From Phascolarctobacterium sp. (GTDB lineage Bacteria; Bacillota; Negativicutes; Acidaminococcales; Acidaminococcaceae), in assembly GCA_020024105.1 (NCBI GenBank), contig JAHHUH010000008.1:17706-81705 (forward strand): 64,000 nt of DNA, written 5' to 3'. The notes beneath the pieces are model-generated. The model was not told where the DNA came from. It was given only the letters and a program-made list of their open reading frames with translations, and did not search any database. Below, piece after piece: positions 19,063-27,982 of the stretch. Both the position numbers and the translations under genes were made by a program. Numbering within the stretch: the stretch's first letter is position 1; each line of letters opens with the position of its first letter.

Positions 19063-20283
19063 ATGAGCCTGAATAGTACCCCCTCGGCAGAAAGACTACA
19101 TATTGGTATTTTTGGTAAACGTAATGCCGGTAAATCCAGCCTTATTAACGCTTTGACAAATCAGAATCTCGCCATTGTCAGCGACTATAAGGGAACTACC
19201 ACGGACCCGGTATATAAGGCAATGGAGCTGCTGCCTCTGGGCCCGGTCATGCTGATTGACACTCCGGGTATTGATGATGAGGGTGAGCTGGGGCTTTTAC
19301 GCATCCAGAAGACCTACCAGGTGTTAAATAAGACGGATCTGGCTATCCTGGTGGTGGATGCCGGAACAGGACTTACAGAGGAGGACGGCCGTCTGTTGGC
19401 CCATATCCAGAAAAAAGAGCTGCCCCTGCTGGTGGTATTTAATAAGGGCGAGGCCTTGGATGAGGCACAGCAGGCAGAGCTTAGAGCAACAGTAAAGGCT
19501 CCCTCCCTAGTGGTTAGTGCTCTGACAAGGCTTCATATGGAGGAGCTGAAGGCGGCTTTAGTCAAGCTGCAGCCCCAGGAGCAGCCCAGTGTGCTCTTGG
19601 AGGATATACTCCAGCCCCTGGATGTAGTTATTCTGGTTACGCCCATTGACGAAGCAGCACCTAAGGGAAGGCTTATCCTGCCCCAGCAGCAGGTGCTGCG
19701 TAATATTATCGATCATCGGGGTATTGCCCTGGTGGTACAGGTGGAGGAGCTGGCAGCGGCCCTAGCAAGGCTTAGTACCCCACCCCGTCTGGTCATTACG
19801 GATAGCCAGGCCTTTGGTCAGGTAGCTAAAATTGTACCTCCGCAGGTACCCCTGACCTCCTTTTCCATCCTGATGGCCCGTTGGAAGGGTAATCTGCGTG
19901 GAGCTGTAGCCGGTGTCCTGGCACTCGATGACATTAAGACCGGTGATAAAATCCTCATTAGCGAGGGCTGTACCCACCACCGTCAGTGCAATGATATCGG
20001 CACGGTAAAGCTGCCCAACTGGGTCCGTAAATATACTGGTGCCGAACCGGAGTTTGTCTTTACCAGTGGTACGGAATTTCCTCTGGACCTGACCACCTAC
20101 AAGCTGGTCATCCACTGTGGCGGCTGTATGCTTAATGAAAGAGAAATGACCTACCGGGCTAACTATGCAGCGGACTGCCAGATACCTATGACCAATTATG
20201 GTATTGCCATAGCCTATATGAACGGCATTCTACGGCGAAGTATTGCCCCTCTGCCGGAGATAGCGGCGTTATTGGCAAAATAA
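19063..20283 (+). CDS. hydF: [FeFe]-hydrogenase maturation GTPase HydF
   Basis: About 406 residues. The N-terminal GTPase domain has GKRNAGKSSL (P-loop), DYKGTTTDP (G2) and DTPGIDDEG (G3). The C-terminal Fe-S domain has the CxH ligand motif in EGCTHHRQC and the HCGGC motif near the end. HydF is the scaffold on which the diiron subcluster of [FeFe]-hydrogenase is assembled. The start MSLNSTP has AAGGAG 7 nt upstream. HydE, HydG and the hydrogenase are not in this window. Confidence 0.93.
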   Translation: MSLNSTPSAERLHIGIFGKRNAGKSSLINALTNQNLAIVSDYKGTTTDPVYKAMELLPLGPVMLIDTPGIDDEGELGLLRIQKTYQVLNKTDLAILVVDAGTGLTEEDGRLLAHIQKKELPLLVVFNKGEALDEAQQAELRATVKAPSLVVSALTRLHMEELKAALVKLQPQEQPSVLLEDILQPLDVVILVTPIDEAAPKGRLILPQQQVLRNIIDHRGIALVVQVEELAAALARLSTPPRLVITDSQAFGQVAKIVPPQVPLTSFSILMARWKGNLRGAVAGVLALDDIKTGDKILISEGCTHHRQCNDIGTVKLPNWVRKYTGAEPEFVFTSGTEFPLDLTTYKLVIHCGGCMLNEREMTYRANYAADCQIPMTNYGIAIAYMNGILRRSIAPLPEIAALLAK

Positions 20284-20287
20284 ACAA

Positions 20288-20316
20288 TTGTTTTTTACTC
20301 TGGACAGCTTTATAAT
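20288..20316 (+). promoter_or_regulatory. Promoter for the PPOX-fold gene
   Basis: TTGTTT (20288-20293), a 17-nt spacer and TATAAT (20311-20316), directly after the hydF stop codon. Confidence 0.6.
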
Positions 20317-20352
20317 ATACCAATGTAAGAAGTTATGAAAGAAGGTTTCTCA

Positions 20353-20748
20353 ATGTTAAACGAAAAAGTTGTAAAAGTTTTGCAAGAAAACACCTGGAGT
20401 CTGGCTACCTGTGATAAGGAAGGTATGCCCAATGTTGTTCCCATGGGCTTTAGAGAGGTTACCGCAGATGGTAAGATTGCCATTGGTGACGTATTCATGG
20501 AAACTACTGTAGCTAATGTGCTGGCTAATCCCCAGGCCGCTGTATCCGCTTTTGATGCTACCTCCCATGAGGGCTATCAGGTTAAGGGTACTGCTGAATA
20601 TGTAACCAGCGGTCCTATTTTTGATAAATTTAAGGTGGCTGCAGATGCTCATTTCAAGGGTGAAGCAACCATTAAGGGTGCGGTTATCATTACTCCTACC
20701 AAGGTAATTGTTACTACTCCCGGTGCAGACAATAAAAAAGTACTTTAA
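20353..20748 (+). CDS. Pyridoxamine-5'-phosphate-oxidase-fold (flavin-binding) protein
   Basis: A 131-residue protein of the PPOX/split-barrel type (SLATCDKEGMPNVVPMGF, then DVFMETTVANVLANP). Members bind FMN or F420 and often act as small flavin reductases or stress proteins; the substrate is unknown. The start at MLNEK is chosen because AAGAAGG lies 7 nt upstream, better placed than for the ATG at 20335. It has its own promoter and terminator. Confidence 0.82.
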   Translation: MLNEKVVKVLQENTWSLATCDKEGMPNVVPMGFREVTADGKIAIGDVFMETTVANVLANPQAAVSAFDATSHEGYQVKGTAEYVTSGPIFDKFKVAADAHFKGEATIKGAVIITPTKVIVTTPGADNKKVL

Positions 20749-20771
20749 AAGCTCATTTTTCTGCATAGTTT

Positions 20772-20819
20772 AAGGCTAGTACGGGTATCCTGCCGGATGC
20801 TTGTACTAGCCTTTTTCTT
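20772..20819 (+). terminator. Terminator after the PPOX-fold gene
   Basis: Arms at 20772-20782 and 20803-20813 (AAGGCTAGTAC / GTACTAGCCTT) followed by T-rich sequence. Confidence 0.85.
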
Positions 20820-21041
20820 TGTATTCAGAGATTGGAGCAGTATCTGCTCCCCTACCCTAAGCGGCTTCTGCTATTGTCTTCTAATCCAATATTTCTGCTT
20901 CCGGCCATCTTGGTCGGGAAGACCTCCGCTCTGCTGCTGTAAGAGAAAGCAAAGCTCCAGAGATATAGTGGTTAAGCATGAGGTGCTGCCGACTGTTGCT
21001 CTCTGTTTCAAGCTGTCTATAAAAATCCAATATTTTACTGC
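20820..21041. other. Gene-free stretch between convergent terminators
   Basis: No gene with a credible start or family match. AATCCAATATTT occurs twice (near 20884 and 21025). Nothing else was recognised. Confidence 0.5.
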
Positions 21042-21077
21042 ATAAAAAACGGGTAATGTAAGATTATATTACCCGTT
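21042..21077 (-). terminator. Terminator after alaS
   Basis: Ten-base-pair stem AACGGGTAAT / ATTACCCGTT with a T-run in the alaS direction. Confidence 0.88.
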
Positions 21078-21100
21078 TAACAGCTTTAATCTAAGCTAAA

Positions 21101-23725
21101 TTATTTAATTTGACCTTCGATGATATCCCAAGCAGCAGCCAAAGCTTCATCAACCTTGCTTGCGTCCTTACCACCAGCTTGTGCCATGTCGGGACGACCG
21201 CCACCGCCACCGCCGCAAATCTTAGCAACGGCTTTAACGATATTACCAGAGTGAACGCCCTTAGCTACAGCGTCCTTGGTAGCCATGGTCAGGATGCTGA
21301 TCTTACCACCGTCTAAAACAGTAGCTAAGACAACAACGCCACCTATCTTATCACGCATCTGGTCGCCCAGGTTACGCAGAGCATCTACGCTGTCCACAGC
21401 AACCTTTTGTACCAGTGCAGGTACACCCTTCAGCTCACGAACCTGGTCGCTTACATTGCTAACCTGTGCTTGTGCAATCTGAGCAGCTAAGTCTTCAGCT
21501 TTTTTATGTGCAGCCTTCAATTCAGCCTGCAAAGCTTCCAAACGAGCAGGAACATCGTTTACACGGCACTTCAATTCGCCTGCAAGGCCCTTTACCATAG
21601 CCTCGGTAGCATTGACATGGGCAACAGCGCCATGACCTGTTACAGCCTCGATACGGCGTACACCGGCACCACTGCTTGCTTCAGAAATAATCTTGAACAT
21701 ACCGATTTGTGCAGTATTAGTTACGTGAGTACCACCACAGAATTCCATGGAGAAGCCGGGTACGGTTACTACGCGTACGATTTTACCATATTTTTCACCG
21801 AAGAGAGCGGTTGCACCGCGTTTTTTAGCTTCTTCAATAGGAAGCTCCTCGATTTGGACATCCTTAGCAGCCAAAATCTGTTCGTTAACAATAGCTTCAA
21901 CCTTCTGCAGCTCTTCTTCAGTTACCTGGGAGAAGTGGGAGAAGTCAAAACGTAAACGGTCAGGACCTACATAGCTGCCTGCCTGGTTAACATGGCTGCC
22001 CAAAACTTCCTTCAGAGCAGCATGAAGCAGATGGGTTGCGGTATGGTTGCGGGCAATATCATTTTTACGGCTCATGGTTACAGCAAATTCTACCTTATCG
22101 CCTACAGCAATGGTACCTTCAACAATCTCACCAATCATGATGGTTGCGCCATCAGGTAATTTTTTAGTATTAGTAACATTGATTTTACCGGTAGGAGCAG
22201 TAATAGTACCCAAGTCACCTAATTGACCACCGCCCTCAGCATGGAAAGGAGTTACATCACAGATAACTGCTACCTCGGTGCCGTCAGTCGCATTTTTAAT
22301 GGGCTGTGCGTCACGAGCAGGATACATTTGCAGGATGGTACCAGCTGTTGCATGGAGCTCATCCACCTTTAGAGCAGCAACGTCAATGGCCTTGGTATTG
22401 TAGATAACCGGACGGCCGTCCTTGTCGTTACGTGCTTCACGAGCCATTTTTCTTTGTACCTCCAGGGCTGCATCAAAGCCTGCCTTGTCCATGGTCATGC
22501 CCTGCTCTTCTAAAATTTCAGCAGTCAATTCCCAGGGGAAGCCAAAGGTATCATTCAGCTTAAAGGCAGTAGTACCGTCGAGTACGGTTGCATTAGCGGC
22601 CTTCAATTTAGCGATTTCTTCATTCAAAAGCTCAGTGCCCTGTTTCAAGGTACGCAGGAAGCTGGTTTCTTCCATTTCGATAACCTTCTGGATGTAATCG
22701 CGTTTTTCAACCAGGTTGGTATAAACATGACCGAACATGCTGATAACAACATCAACAGTACCGGCCAGGAACATTTCGTTAATGCCGATCAGACGACCAT
22801 GACGTACTGCACGACGGAGAATGCGGCGCAATACATAGCCACGACCTTCGTTGGAGGGTAAAATACCATCACCAATCATAAAGGTCATGCTACGAGCATG
22901 GTCAGCAATAACCTTCAGGGAAACATCGGTCTTAGGATCCTTACCATATTCAACACCGGCAATTTTAGCAGCGTATTCAATGATAGGGAAAATCAGGTCG
23001 GTTTCAAAGTTGGAGGGCTTGCCCTGGAGTACGGAAGCCAGACGCTCCAGACCAGCACCGGTATCAATGTTTTTATGCTTTAACGGAGAATAGGTACCAT
23101 CTTCATTTTGGTTATATTGGGTAAATACCAGGTTCCATAATTCCAGGAAGCGGTCGCAATCGCAGCCAGGGGCGCAATCAGGTCTACCACAGCCACGTTC
23201 CTCACCCAGGTCAATATGGATTTCAGAGTCAGGACCGCAGGGACCGCTGCCGATTTCCCAGAAGTTGTCTTCCAGACGGCTGATATGGTCATCAGGTACA
23301 CCAACGCTACGCCAAATTTCGTAAGCTTCATCATCCTTAGTATGGATGGTGATGTACAGCTTATCAGCAGGTAATTCCAATTCCTTGGTCAGAAATTCCC
23401 AGCTCCAGGGAATGATTTCCTGTTTGAAGTAGTCACCGAAAGAGAAGTTGCCCAGCATTTCAAAATAAGTATGGTGGCGGGCAGTACGGCCTACGTTTTC
23501 AATATCACCGGTACGTACGCATTTTTGGCAGGTGGTGATACGCGGAGAAGGTGGTTTCATCTTACCGGTGAAGAAGGGTTTAAAGGGAGCCATACCCGCA
23601 CCAATAATTAAAAGGGTGGGATCGTCCTGAGGAATCAGGGAGGCACTGGGCAACATCAAATGCTGTCTCTCTTGGAAAAATTTGAGAAATCTTTCGCGGA
23701 TTTCATTACCAGTCATGTATTTCAT
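21101..23725 (-). CDS. alaS: Alanyl-tRNA synthetase
   Basis: A full-length 874-residue class II enzyme. The aminoacylation core begins at IRERFLKFFQERQH; the editing domain has the HxxxH zinc motif RNHTATHLLHAAL and the second pair in CGGTHVTNT. The C-terminal C-Ala domain ends with the glycine-rich ICGGGGGGRPDMAQAGG. It charges tRNA-Ala and removes mis-attached Ser/Gly. It is monocistronic. Confidence 0.97.
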   Translation of the reverse strand: MKYMTGNEIRERFLKFFQERQHLMLPSASLIPQDDPTLLIIGAGMAPFKPFFTGKMKPPSPRITTCQKCVRTGDIENVGRTARHHTYFEMLGNFSFGDYFKQEIIPWSWEFLTKELELPADKLYITIHTKDDEAYEIWRSVGVPDDHISRLEDNFWEIGSGPCGPDSEIHIDLGEERGCGRPDCAPGCDCDRFLELWNLVFTQYNQNEDGTYSPLKHKNIDTGAGLERLASVLQGKPSNFETDLIFPIIEYAAKIAGVEYGKDPKTDVSLKVIADHARSMTFMIGDGILPSNEGRGYVLRRILRRAVRHGRLIGINEMFLAGTVDVVISMFGHVYTNLVEKRDYIQKVIEMEETSFLRTLKQGTELLNEEIAKLKAANATVLDGTTAFKLNDTFGFPWELTAEILEEQGMTMDKAGFDAALEVQRKMAREARNDKDGRPVIYNTKAIDVAALKVDELHATAGTILQMYPARDAQPIKNATDGTEVAVICDVTPFHAEGGGQLGDLGTITAPTGKINVTNTKKLPDGATIMIGEIVEGTIAVGDKVEFAVTMSRKNDIARNHTATHLLHAALKEVLGSHVNQAGSYVGPDRLRFDFSHFSQVTEEELQKVEAIVNEQILAAKDVQIEELPIEEAKKRGATALFGEKYGKIVRVVTVPGFSMEFCGGTHVTNTAQIGMFKIISEASSGAGVRRIEAVTGHGAVAHVNATEAMVKGLAGELKCRVNDVPARLEALQAELKAAHKKAEDLAAQIAQAQVSNVSDQVRELKGVPALVQKVAVDSVDALRNLGDQMRDKIGGVVVLATVLDGGKISILTMATKDAVAKGVHSGNIVKAVAKICGGGGGGRPDMAQAGGKDASKVDEALAAAWDIIEGQIK

Positions 23726-23757
23726 AACTTTTCATTCGCTCCTTATTTATTGAACTA

Positions 23758-23785
23758 AGATTTTTCAGCTAAGCGCTAAAAATCT
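23758..23785 (-). promoter_or_regulatory. Inverted repeat in the alaS leader
   Basis: AGATTTTT and AAAAATCT flank AGC/GCT arms, giving a hairpin inside the ~74-nt leader. No T-run follows, and no T-box features (specifier loop, T-box sequence) are present. Confidence 0.4.
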
Positions 23786-23805
23786 ATTAAATATCATACA
23801 GAGAA

Positions 23806-23834
23806 ATTATATAATTTTTAGGATAGAAAGTCAA
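23806..23834 (-). promoter_or_regulatory. Near-consensus promoter for alaS
   Basis: TTGACT (23829-23834), exactly 17 nt, TATAAT (23806-23811). Confidence 0.85.
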
Positions 23835-23875
23835 TTAAGTAGCAGGATAAATATGGATTTATCCCAGTTCTCCCT

Positions 23876-24895
23876 TTAATAACCAGGGTCGTATTCTGCC
23901 TTCTGGTGACGCTGCATCAGCTGACCGGCAATTTCCTCGGGATGAGCACCCTTGTGCACGATGGCATTCAGCGCTTGGGCGATGGGCATTTCTACCTGAT
24001 AGCTTGTTAAAAGCTGCATGGCTGCCGGTAGGGCGTTAACACCCTCAACTACCATGCCTACCTGTTCAATAGCCTGCTGGGCCGGTACACCCTGGCCGAT
24101 GAGCAGGCCACAGTTGAAGTTACGGCTGTGCTTACTGGTAGCAGTTACAATTAGGTCTCCCATGCCGGCCAAGCCCAGGAAGGTTTGGGGCTGACAGCCC
24201 ATAGCCAGTCCCAGGCGGCTGATTTCGGCCATACCACGGGTAATAATGGCTGCACGGGCATTATCGCCATAGCCTAAGCCGGAGGCCAGACCAGACCCTA
24301 GGGCGATAATATTCTTCATGGCGCCGCAGAGCTCTACTCCACGTACGTCCTGGTTCACATAAACACGCATTACATCATTACTAAAAATTTGCTGGACTAA
24401 TTTGGCAGCCGCTAAATCCTGGCAGGCGGAGACGATGGCGGAAGGCAGGTCTTTAATAACCTCCTCCGCATGAGTGGGCCCGGAGAGAGCGACAATTTTC
24501 AGGTCGGAGAGCTCGGGGCGTGCGGTGATTTCACTGGCAATAACCTGGCTCATAGAAAGGAGGCTGTCAGCTTCAATGCCCTTGGCCACATCCACGATTA
24601 CCTGTTGTGGTTCTAAAAAAGGAGTCAGCTGTTGGGAAACACTACGTACATAGACGGAGGATACAGCCATGACAATCAGGTCCTGTCCTACGCAGGCAGT
24701 ACGTAAATCGTTAGTAAAGGTCATCTCCTGGGGCAGTAGTACATCCTCAAAGCGGGGATGACGATGGGTAGCTGCCAGGAGGGCAGCCTTCTCGGCCGAG
24801 GGGGACCAGACGGTTACATGATGGTTGTTATTAACTAAAAGTCTTGCTAGGGCGATACCCCAGGTACCGGCACCTAATACGGATATATTATGCAT
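23876..24895 (-). CDS. gpsA: NAD(P)-dependent glycerol-3-phosphate dehydrogenase
   Basis: 339 residues from MHNISVLGAG (AAGGAG 5 nt upstream). The Rossmann motif GAGTWGIALA is N-terminal; GLSGPTHAEEV-like (ALSGPTHAEEV) and the catalytic-Lys block ELCGAMKNIIALGSG follow, then GDNARAAIITRGMAEI. It makes sn-glycerol-3-phosphate for phospholipid synthesis. It has its own extended -10 promoter (24949-24954). Confidence 0.95.
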   Translation of the reverse strand: MHNISVLGAGTWGIALARLLVNNNHHVTVWSPSAEKAALLAATHRHPRFEDVLLPQEMTFTNDLRTACVGQDLIVMAVSSVYVRSVSQQLTPFLEPQQVIVDVAKGIEADSLLSMSQVIASEITARPELSDLKIVALSGPTHAEEVIKDLPSAIVSACQDLAAAKLVQQIFSNDVMRVYVNQDVRGVELCGAMKNIIALGSGLASGLGYGDNARAAIITRGMAEISRLGLAMGCQPQTFLGLAGMGDLIVTATSKHSRNFNCGLLIGQGVPAQQAIEQVGMVVEGVNALPAAMQLLTSYQVEMPIAQALNAIVHKGAHPEEIAGQLMQRHQKAEYDPGY

Positions 24896-24948
24896 AAGAA
24901 CTCCTTCTTCTCGCTTCATAATTTTCCTTAAAATTCATCACAAGCTTT

Positions 24949-24954
24949 ATTATA
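24949..24954 (-). promoter_or_regulatory. Extended -10 promoter of gpsA
   Basis: GTGGTATAAT on the minus strand (TG-n-TATAAT); a weak TTTGTC lies 18 nt further upstream. Confidence 0.55.
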
Positions 24955-25113
24955 CCACAGAGGTGGACGTGGGACAAATTTGTCCGTAGCTAAAAGGCTG
25001 TTTCTGGGAATTTTTCTTCTATTTGAAACCACGGTCTGTTCTCTCCTATTCCCTACTCCGTAGAAACTATTGCCGTAGCCGTGGGCCTGTTCGCGATTGC
25101 TTTTTTTGTGGCA

Positions 25114-25146
25114 CAAAAAAATCCGATGTTAGTGTAAACATCGGAT
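25114..25146 (-). terminator. Terminator after tcdA
   Basis: ATCCGATGTT / AACATCGGAT stem with a 6-nt loop, followed by seven T in the tcdA direction. Confidence 0.88.
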
Positions 25147-25182
25147 AAAAAGTTGCTCTGCTTATAAAAGAATTGTCCAGCT

Positions 25183-25866
25183 TTATTTTTCTATTAAGCT
25201 GCGCACAATGTAGCTGGCAATCAGAAGGCCAGCACTGGCCGGTACGAAGACCATACTGCCAGGAACCTGTTCGCGGTGCACATAACGGGGGCTTTCCGTG
25301 GAAAAGACAACCTTAATTCCCTTCTCTATGCCCTGTAGACGCAGGCGCTTGCGTACACTCTTAGCCAAGGGACAGGTATGGGTTTTGCTGATATCTGCTA
25401 CCTGCAGGCAGCTGGGGTCCAGCTTGTTGCCGGTTCCCATGGAGGAAATAACGGGAAGACCACGTCGATAGCATTCCACCAGTAAATCTATTTTCGAAGC
25501 CGTAGAATCAATCGCATCAGCAACGAAGTCCACCTTTTCCGGAAAAAAGTCTGCAAAGGCTCCCGGCTCATAGAAACGACTTTGGAGGGTTAAGCGGCAG
25601 TCAGAATTAATGTCCCTGATGCGAGCGGCCACTACCTCCGTCTTCTGCTTACCCATGGTGCTTTGGAGAGCAGGTAGCTGACGATTAATATTACTGGGGG
25701 CTACCTCATCCGCATCCACCAGGGTGAGGGCTCCTACTCCACTGCGGGCCAGGGCTTCTGCAATATAGGAGCCTACACCTCCCAGTCCTACCACTACCAC
25801 ATGGGCAGCCTTAAGCTTAGTGATATTTTCTTTACCGATAACGTATTCTACGCGTGTTAAATCCAT
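25183..25866 (-). CDS. tcdA: tRNA threonylcarbamoyladenosine dehydratase (ThiF/E1-like)
   Basis: 227 residues. The nucleotide-binding VVGLGGVGSYIAEALARSG, the DADEVAPSNINRQ block and the ADAIDSTASK loop are typical of the TcdA/CsdL (YrvM) group, which cyclises t6A37 to ct6A in tRNA. HTCPLAKSVRKRLR follows. It lies directly downstream of the 6S RNA, as yrvM does in B. subtilis, which supports the assignment. Confidence 0.88.
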   Translation of the reverse strand: MDLTRVEYVIGKENITKLKAAHVVVVGLGGVGSYIAEALARSGVGALTLVDADEVAPSNINRQLPALQSTMGKQKTEVVAARIRDINSDCRLTLQSRFYEPGAFADFFPEKVDFVADAIDSTASKIDLLVECYRRGLPVISSMGTGNKLDPSCLQVADISKTHTCPLAKSVRKRLRLQGIEKGIKVVFSTESPRYVHREQVPGSMVFVPASAGLLIASYIVRSLIEK

Positions 25867-25882
25867 AATTTACCCCTAAAAA

Positions 25883-26099
25883 AATTACGCCCCACAATGC
25901 CGTCTTGCTTCATGTTTTGAACCTGCATATGCAGGTGGGTATCTTCCCTCAGCATCGCAAACTTCCACTCGAAGGAGGCTCGTTTTTGAAGAGAGGAGTA
26001 TCAGATTCCCTAGGTTAGAGTGTTGGCTCAAAACCTGTGAAGCAATGTAACGCACATCGCAGGGTTGATAATTAGCTTATCTTGAAGTGTTTCTAACTT
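25883..26099 (-). ncRNA. ssrS: 6S RNA
   Basis: The ~315-nt aspS-tcdA gap has no gene. The minus strand shows 6S features: a 5' arm CCCTGCGATGTGCGTT and a 3' arm GACGGCATTGTGGGG whose ends pair (AATTA...CCC with GGGG...TAATT), a long imperfect rod between, and a T-run at 25876-25882. The place between aspS and tcdA is the same as that of bsrA (6S-1) in Bacillus subtilis. 6S RNA traps RNA polymerase in stationary phase. The 5' end is set from the promoter and is approximate (processing could place it nearer 26072). Confidence 0.82.
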
Positions 26100-26106
26100 C
26101 ATACAT

Positions 26107-26135
26107 ATGATAACATTAAAGGAAGCATTTTTCAA
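26107..26135 (-). promoter_or_regulatory. Putative promoter of 6S RNA
   Basis: TTGAAA (26130-26135), 17 nt, TATCAT (26107-26112). It sits inside the aspS terminator hairpin. Confidence 0.55.
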
Positions 26136-26147
26136 CGCTTCCTTTAA
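26116..26147 (-). terminator. Hairpin after aspS
   Basis: An 11-bp stem TTAAAGGAAGC / GCTTCCTTTAA. The T-run on the minus side is weak, so termination may be partial. Confidence 0.55.
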
Positions 26148-26185
26148 ATTTTTTAGTGATTTTTCAAGTTTTTCTCAAAAAGGAC

Positions 26186-27982
26186 TTATTTGTTTTCTTT
26201 TTCCTTCTTAACCATCAGGCTGGGACGGATGTGGAGTTCACGTAATTGTTTTTCATCAACATCGTTAGGAGCCTGGGTCATGAGGCAGGAAGCAGATTGA
26301 GTTTTCGGGAAGGCGATAACGTCACGGATGGAATCACGTTGAGCCATGATCATGATCAGACGGTCCAGGCCGAAAGCTAAGCCACCATGAGGAGGAGCAC
26401 CGAATTCAAAGGCATTCATCATGAAGCCGAATTTCTCCTGTGCTTGTTCATCGGTTAGGCCGATAGCAGCGAAGATTCTCTTTTGTACGTCACGACGATG
26501 GATACGGATGGAGCCACCACCGATTTCAGTACCGTTAAGTACCATATCGTAAGCTTTTGCATAAACCTTGCTGGGATCGGTTTCCAACAGGGGCAGGTCT
26601 TCATCACGAGGAGAGGTGAACGGATGGTGCATAGCAACATAACGTTTTTCTTCTTCATCGTATTCAAACATCGGGAAGTCTACAACCCAGGTGAAGGCCA
26701 GCTCGTTAGGATCAATCAGGTTACGACGTTTAGCCATTTCAATACGCAGAGCGCCCAGGGAAGCAGCTACAACGGAGGGTTTATCAGCAACGAAGAGCAG
26801 TAAGTCGCCTGCTTCGACATGTGCAGCTTCTTTCAAAGCAGCAATGTTTTCGTCAGTGAAGAATTTAGCAATGGAGGATTTTACGCCACCCTCTTCAGGA
26901 AATTGTAGCCATGCCATACCCTTAGCACCATAGATGCCGACGAATTTAACCAGGCCATCCAGTTCACGACGAGGAATATTAGCATAGCCCTTTACGTTAA
27001 TGCATTTTACCTGACCGCCATTTTCAACTACGGAGTTGAATACCTGGAAGCTGCAGCCTTTGATTGCTTCACTTACGTTGTAGAGGGGCATGTCAAAACG
27101 CAAATCCGGTTTATCACTACCATAACGGTCCATAGCGTCATCCCAGGTCAAGCGTTGGAACGGAGTTTTGATCTTGATGTTCAAAGCGCCTTCGAAGATG
27201 TAGGAAATCAAGCCTTCCATCAATTCCAGGATTTCGTCAACTTCCATAAAGGACATTTCCATATCCAATTGGGTAAATTCAGGTTGACGGTCAGCACGCA
27301 AATCTTCATCACGGAAGCAGCGGGCGATTTGGAAGTAACGTTCCATACCAGCAACCATCAGTAATTGTTTAAAAATTTGGGGAGATTGGGGCAAAGCGTA
27401 GAATTTGCCAGGGTTTACACGGCTGGGAACCAGGTAGTCACGAGCGCCTTCCGGAGTGCTCTTAGTCAGCATCGGAGTTTCAATCTCTAAGAAATCTCTT
27501 TGGTCCAGATAGTCGCGCATCAATTTAGTTACTTTATGACGCAGGATCAAATTGCGTTGCATTTCCGGACGACGGAGGTCCAGGTAACGATATTTCAAAC
27601 GCAGGTTTTCATCAGTGTCAATGCCGTCTTGGATGTAGAACGGAGGAGTTTTAGCTTTGTTCAAAACTTCAATTTCAGTTGCTACAACCTCGATGTGGCC
27701 GGTAGCCAGGTTTTCGTTAACGGTTTCTTCATCACGCATACGAACCTTGCCTGCTACCTTGATAACATATTCATTACGAATATCTTCAGCAATTTTGAAG
27801 CTGCTGCCTGCAGTATCAGGATCGGCAACAATTTGTACGATACCGCTACGGTCACGCAGGTCTACGAAGATCAGACCGCCGTGGTCACGTCTTTTGGAAA
27901 CCCAGCCACATAATACGACTTCTTGACCGGCATTGTTTTGGTTCAGCTCACCACAATGGTGGCTGCGTTTTTCATTAATCAT
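26186..27982 (-). CDS. aspS: Aspartyl-tRNA synthetase
   Basis: 598 residues, bacterial type. An N-terminal OB-fold anticodon domain (VVLCGWVSKRRDHGGLIFVDLRD, quoted as VVLCGWVSKRRDHGG and LIFVDLRD), the class II core with FRDEDLRADRQPEFTQLD, a GAD insertion in the middle, and motif 3 GLAFGLDRLIM near the end. Its start overlaps the hisS stop by 4 nt. Whether it also charges tRNA-Asn is not decided here. Confidence 0.96.
   Translation of the reverse strand: MINEKRSHHCGELNQNNAGQEVVLCGWVSKRRDHGGLIFVDLRDRSGIVQIVADPDTAGSSFKIAEDIRNEYVIKVAGKVRMRDEETVNENLATGHIEVVATEIEVLNKAKTPPFYIQDGIDTDENLRLKYRYLDLRRPEMQRNLILRHKVTKLMRDYLDQRDFLEIETPMLTKSTPEGARDYLVPSRVNPGKFYALPQSPQIFKQLLMVAGMERYFQIARCFRDEDLRADRQPEFTQLDMEMSFMEVDEILELMEGLISYIFEGALNIKIKTPFQRLTWDDAMDRYGSDKPDLRFDMPLYNVSEAIKGCSFQVFNSVVENGGQVKCINVKGYANIPRRELDGLVKFVGIYGAKGMAWLQFPEEGGVKSSIAKFFTDENIAALKEAAHVEAGDLLLFVADKPSVVAASLGALRIEMAKRRNLIDPNELAFTWVVDFPMFEYDEEEKRYVAMHHPFTSPRDEDLPLLETDPSKVYAKAYDMVLNGTEIGGGSIRIHRRDVQKRIFAAIGLTDEQAQEKFGFMMNAFEFGAPPHGGLAFGLDRLIMIMAQRDSIRDVIAFPKTQSASCLMTQAPNDVDEKQLRELHIRPSLMVKKEKENK

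Noticed and set aside
23735..23805. T-box riboswitch upstream of alaS
   Set aside because: The leader is only ~74 nt, without a specifier loop, a T-box sequence or a terminator with T-run.
24928..25116. Small frame between gpsA and tcdA on the minus strand
   Set aside because: No ribosome-binding site or conserved look; it overlaps the tcdA terminator side and the gpsA promoter.
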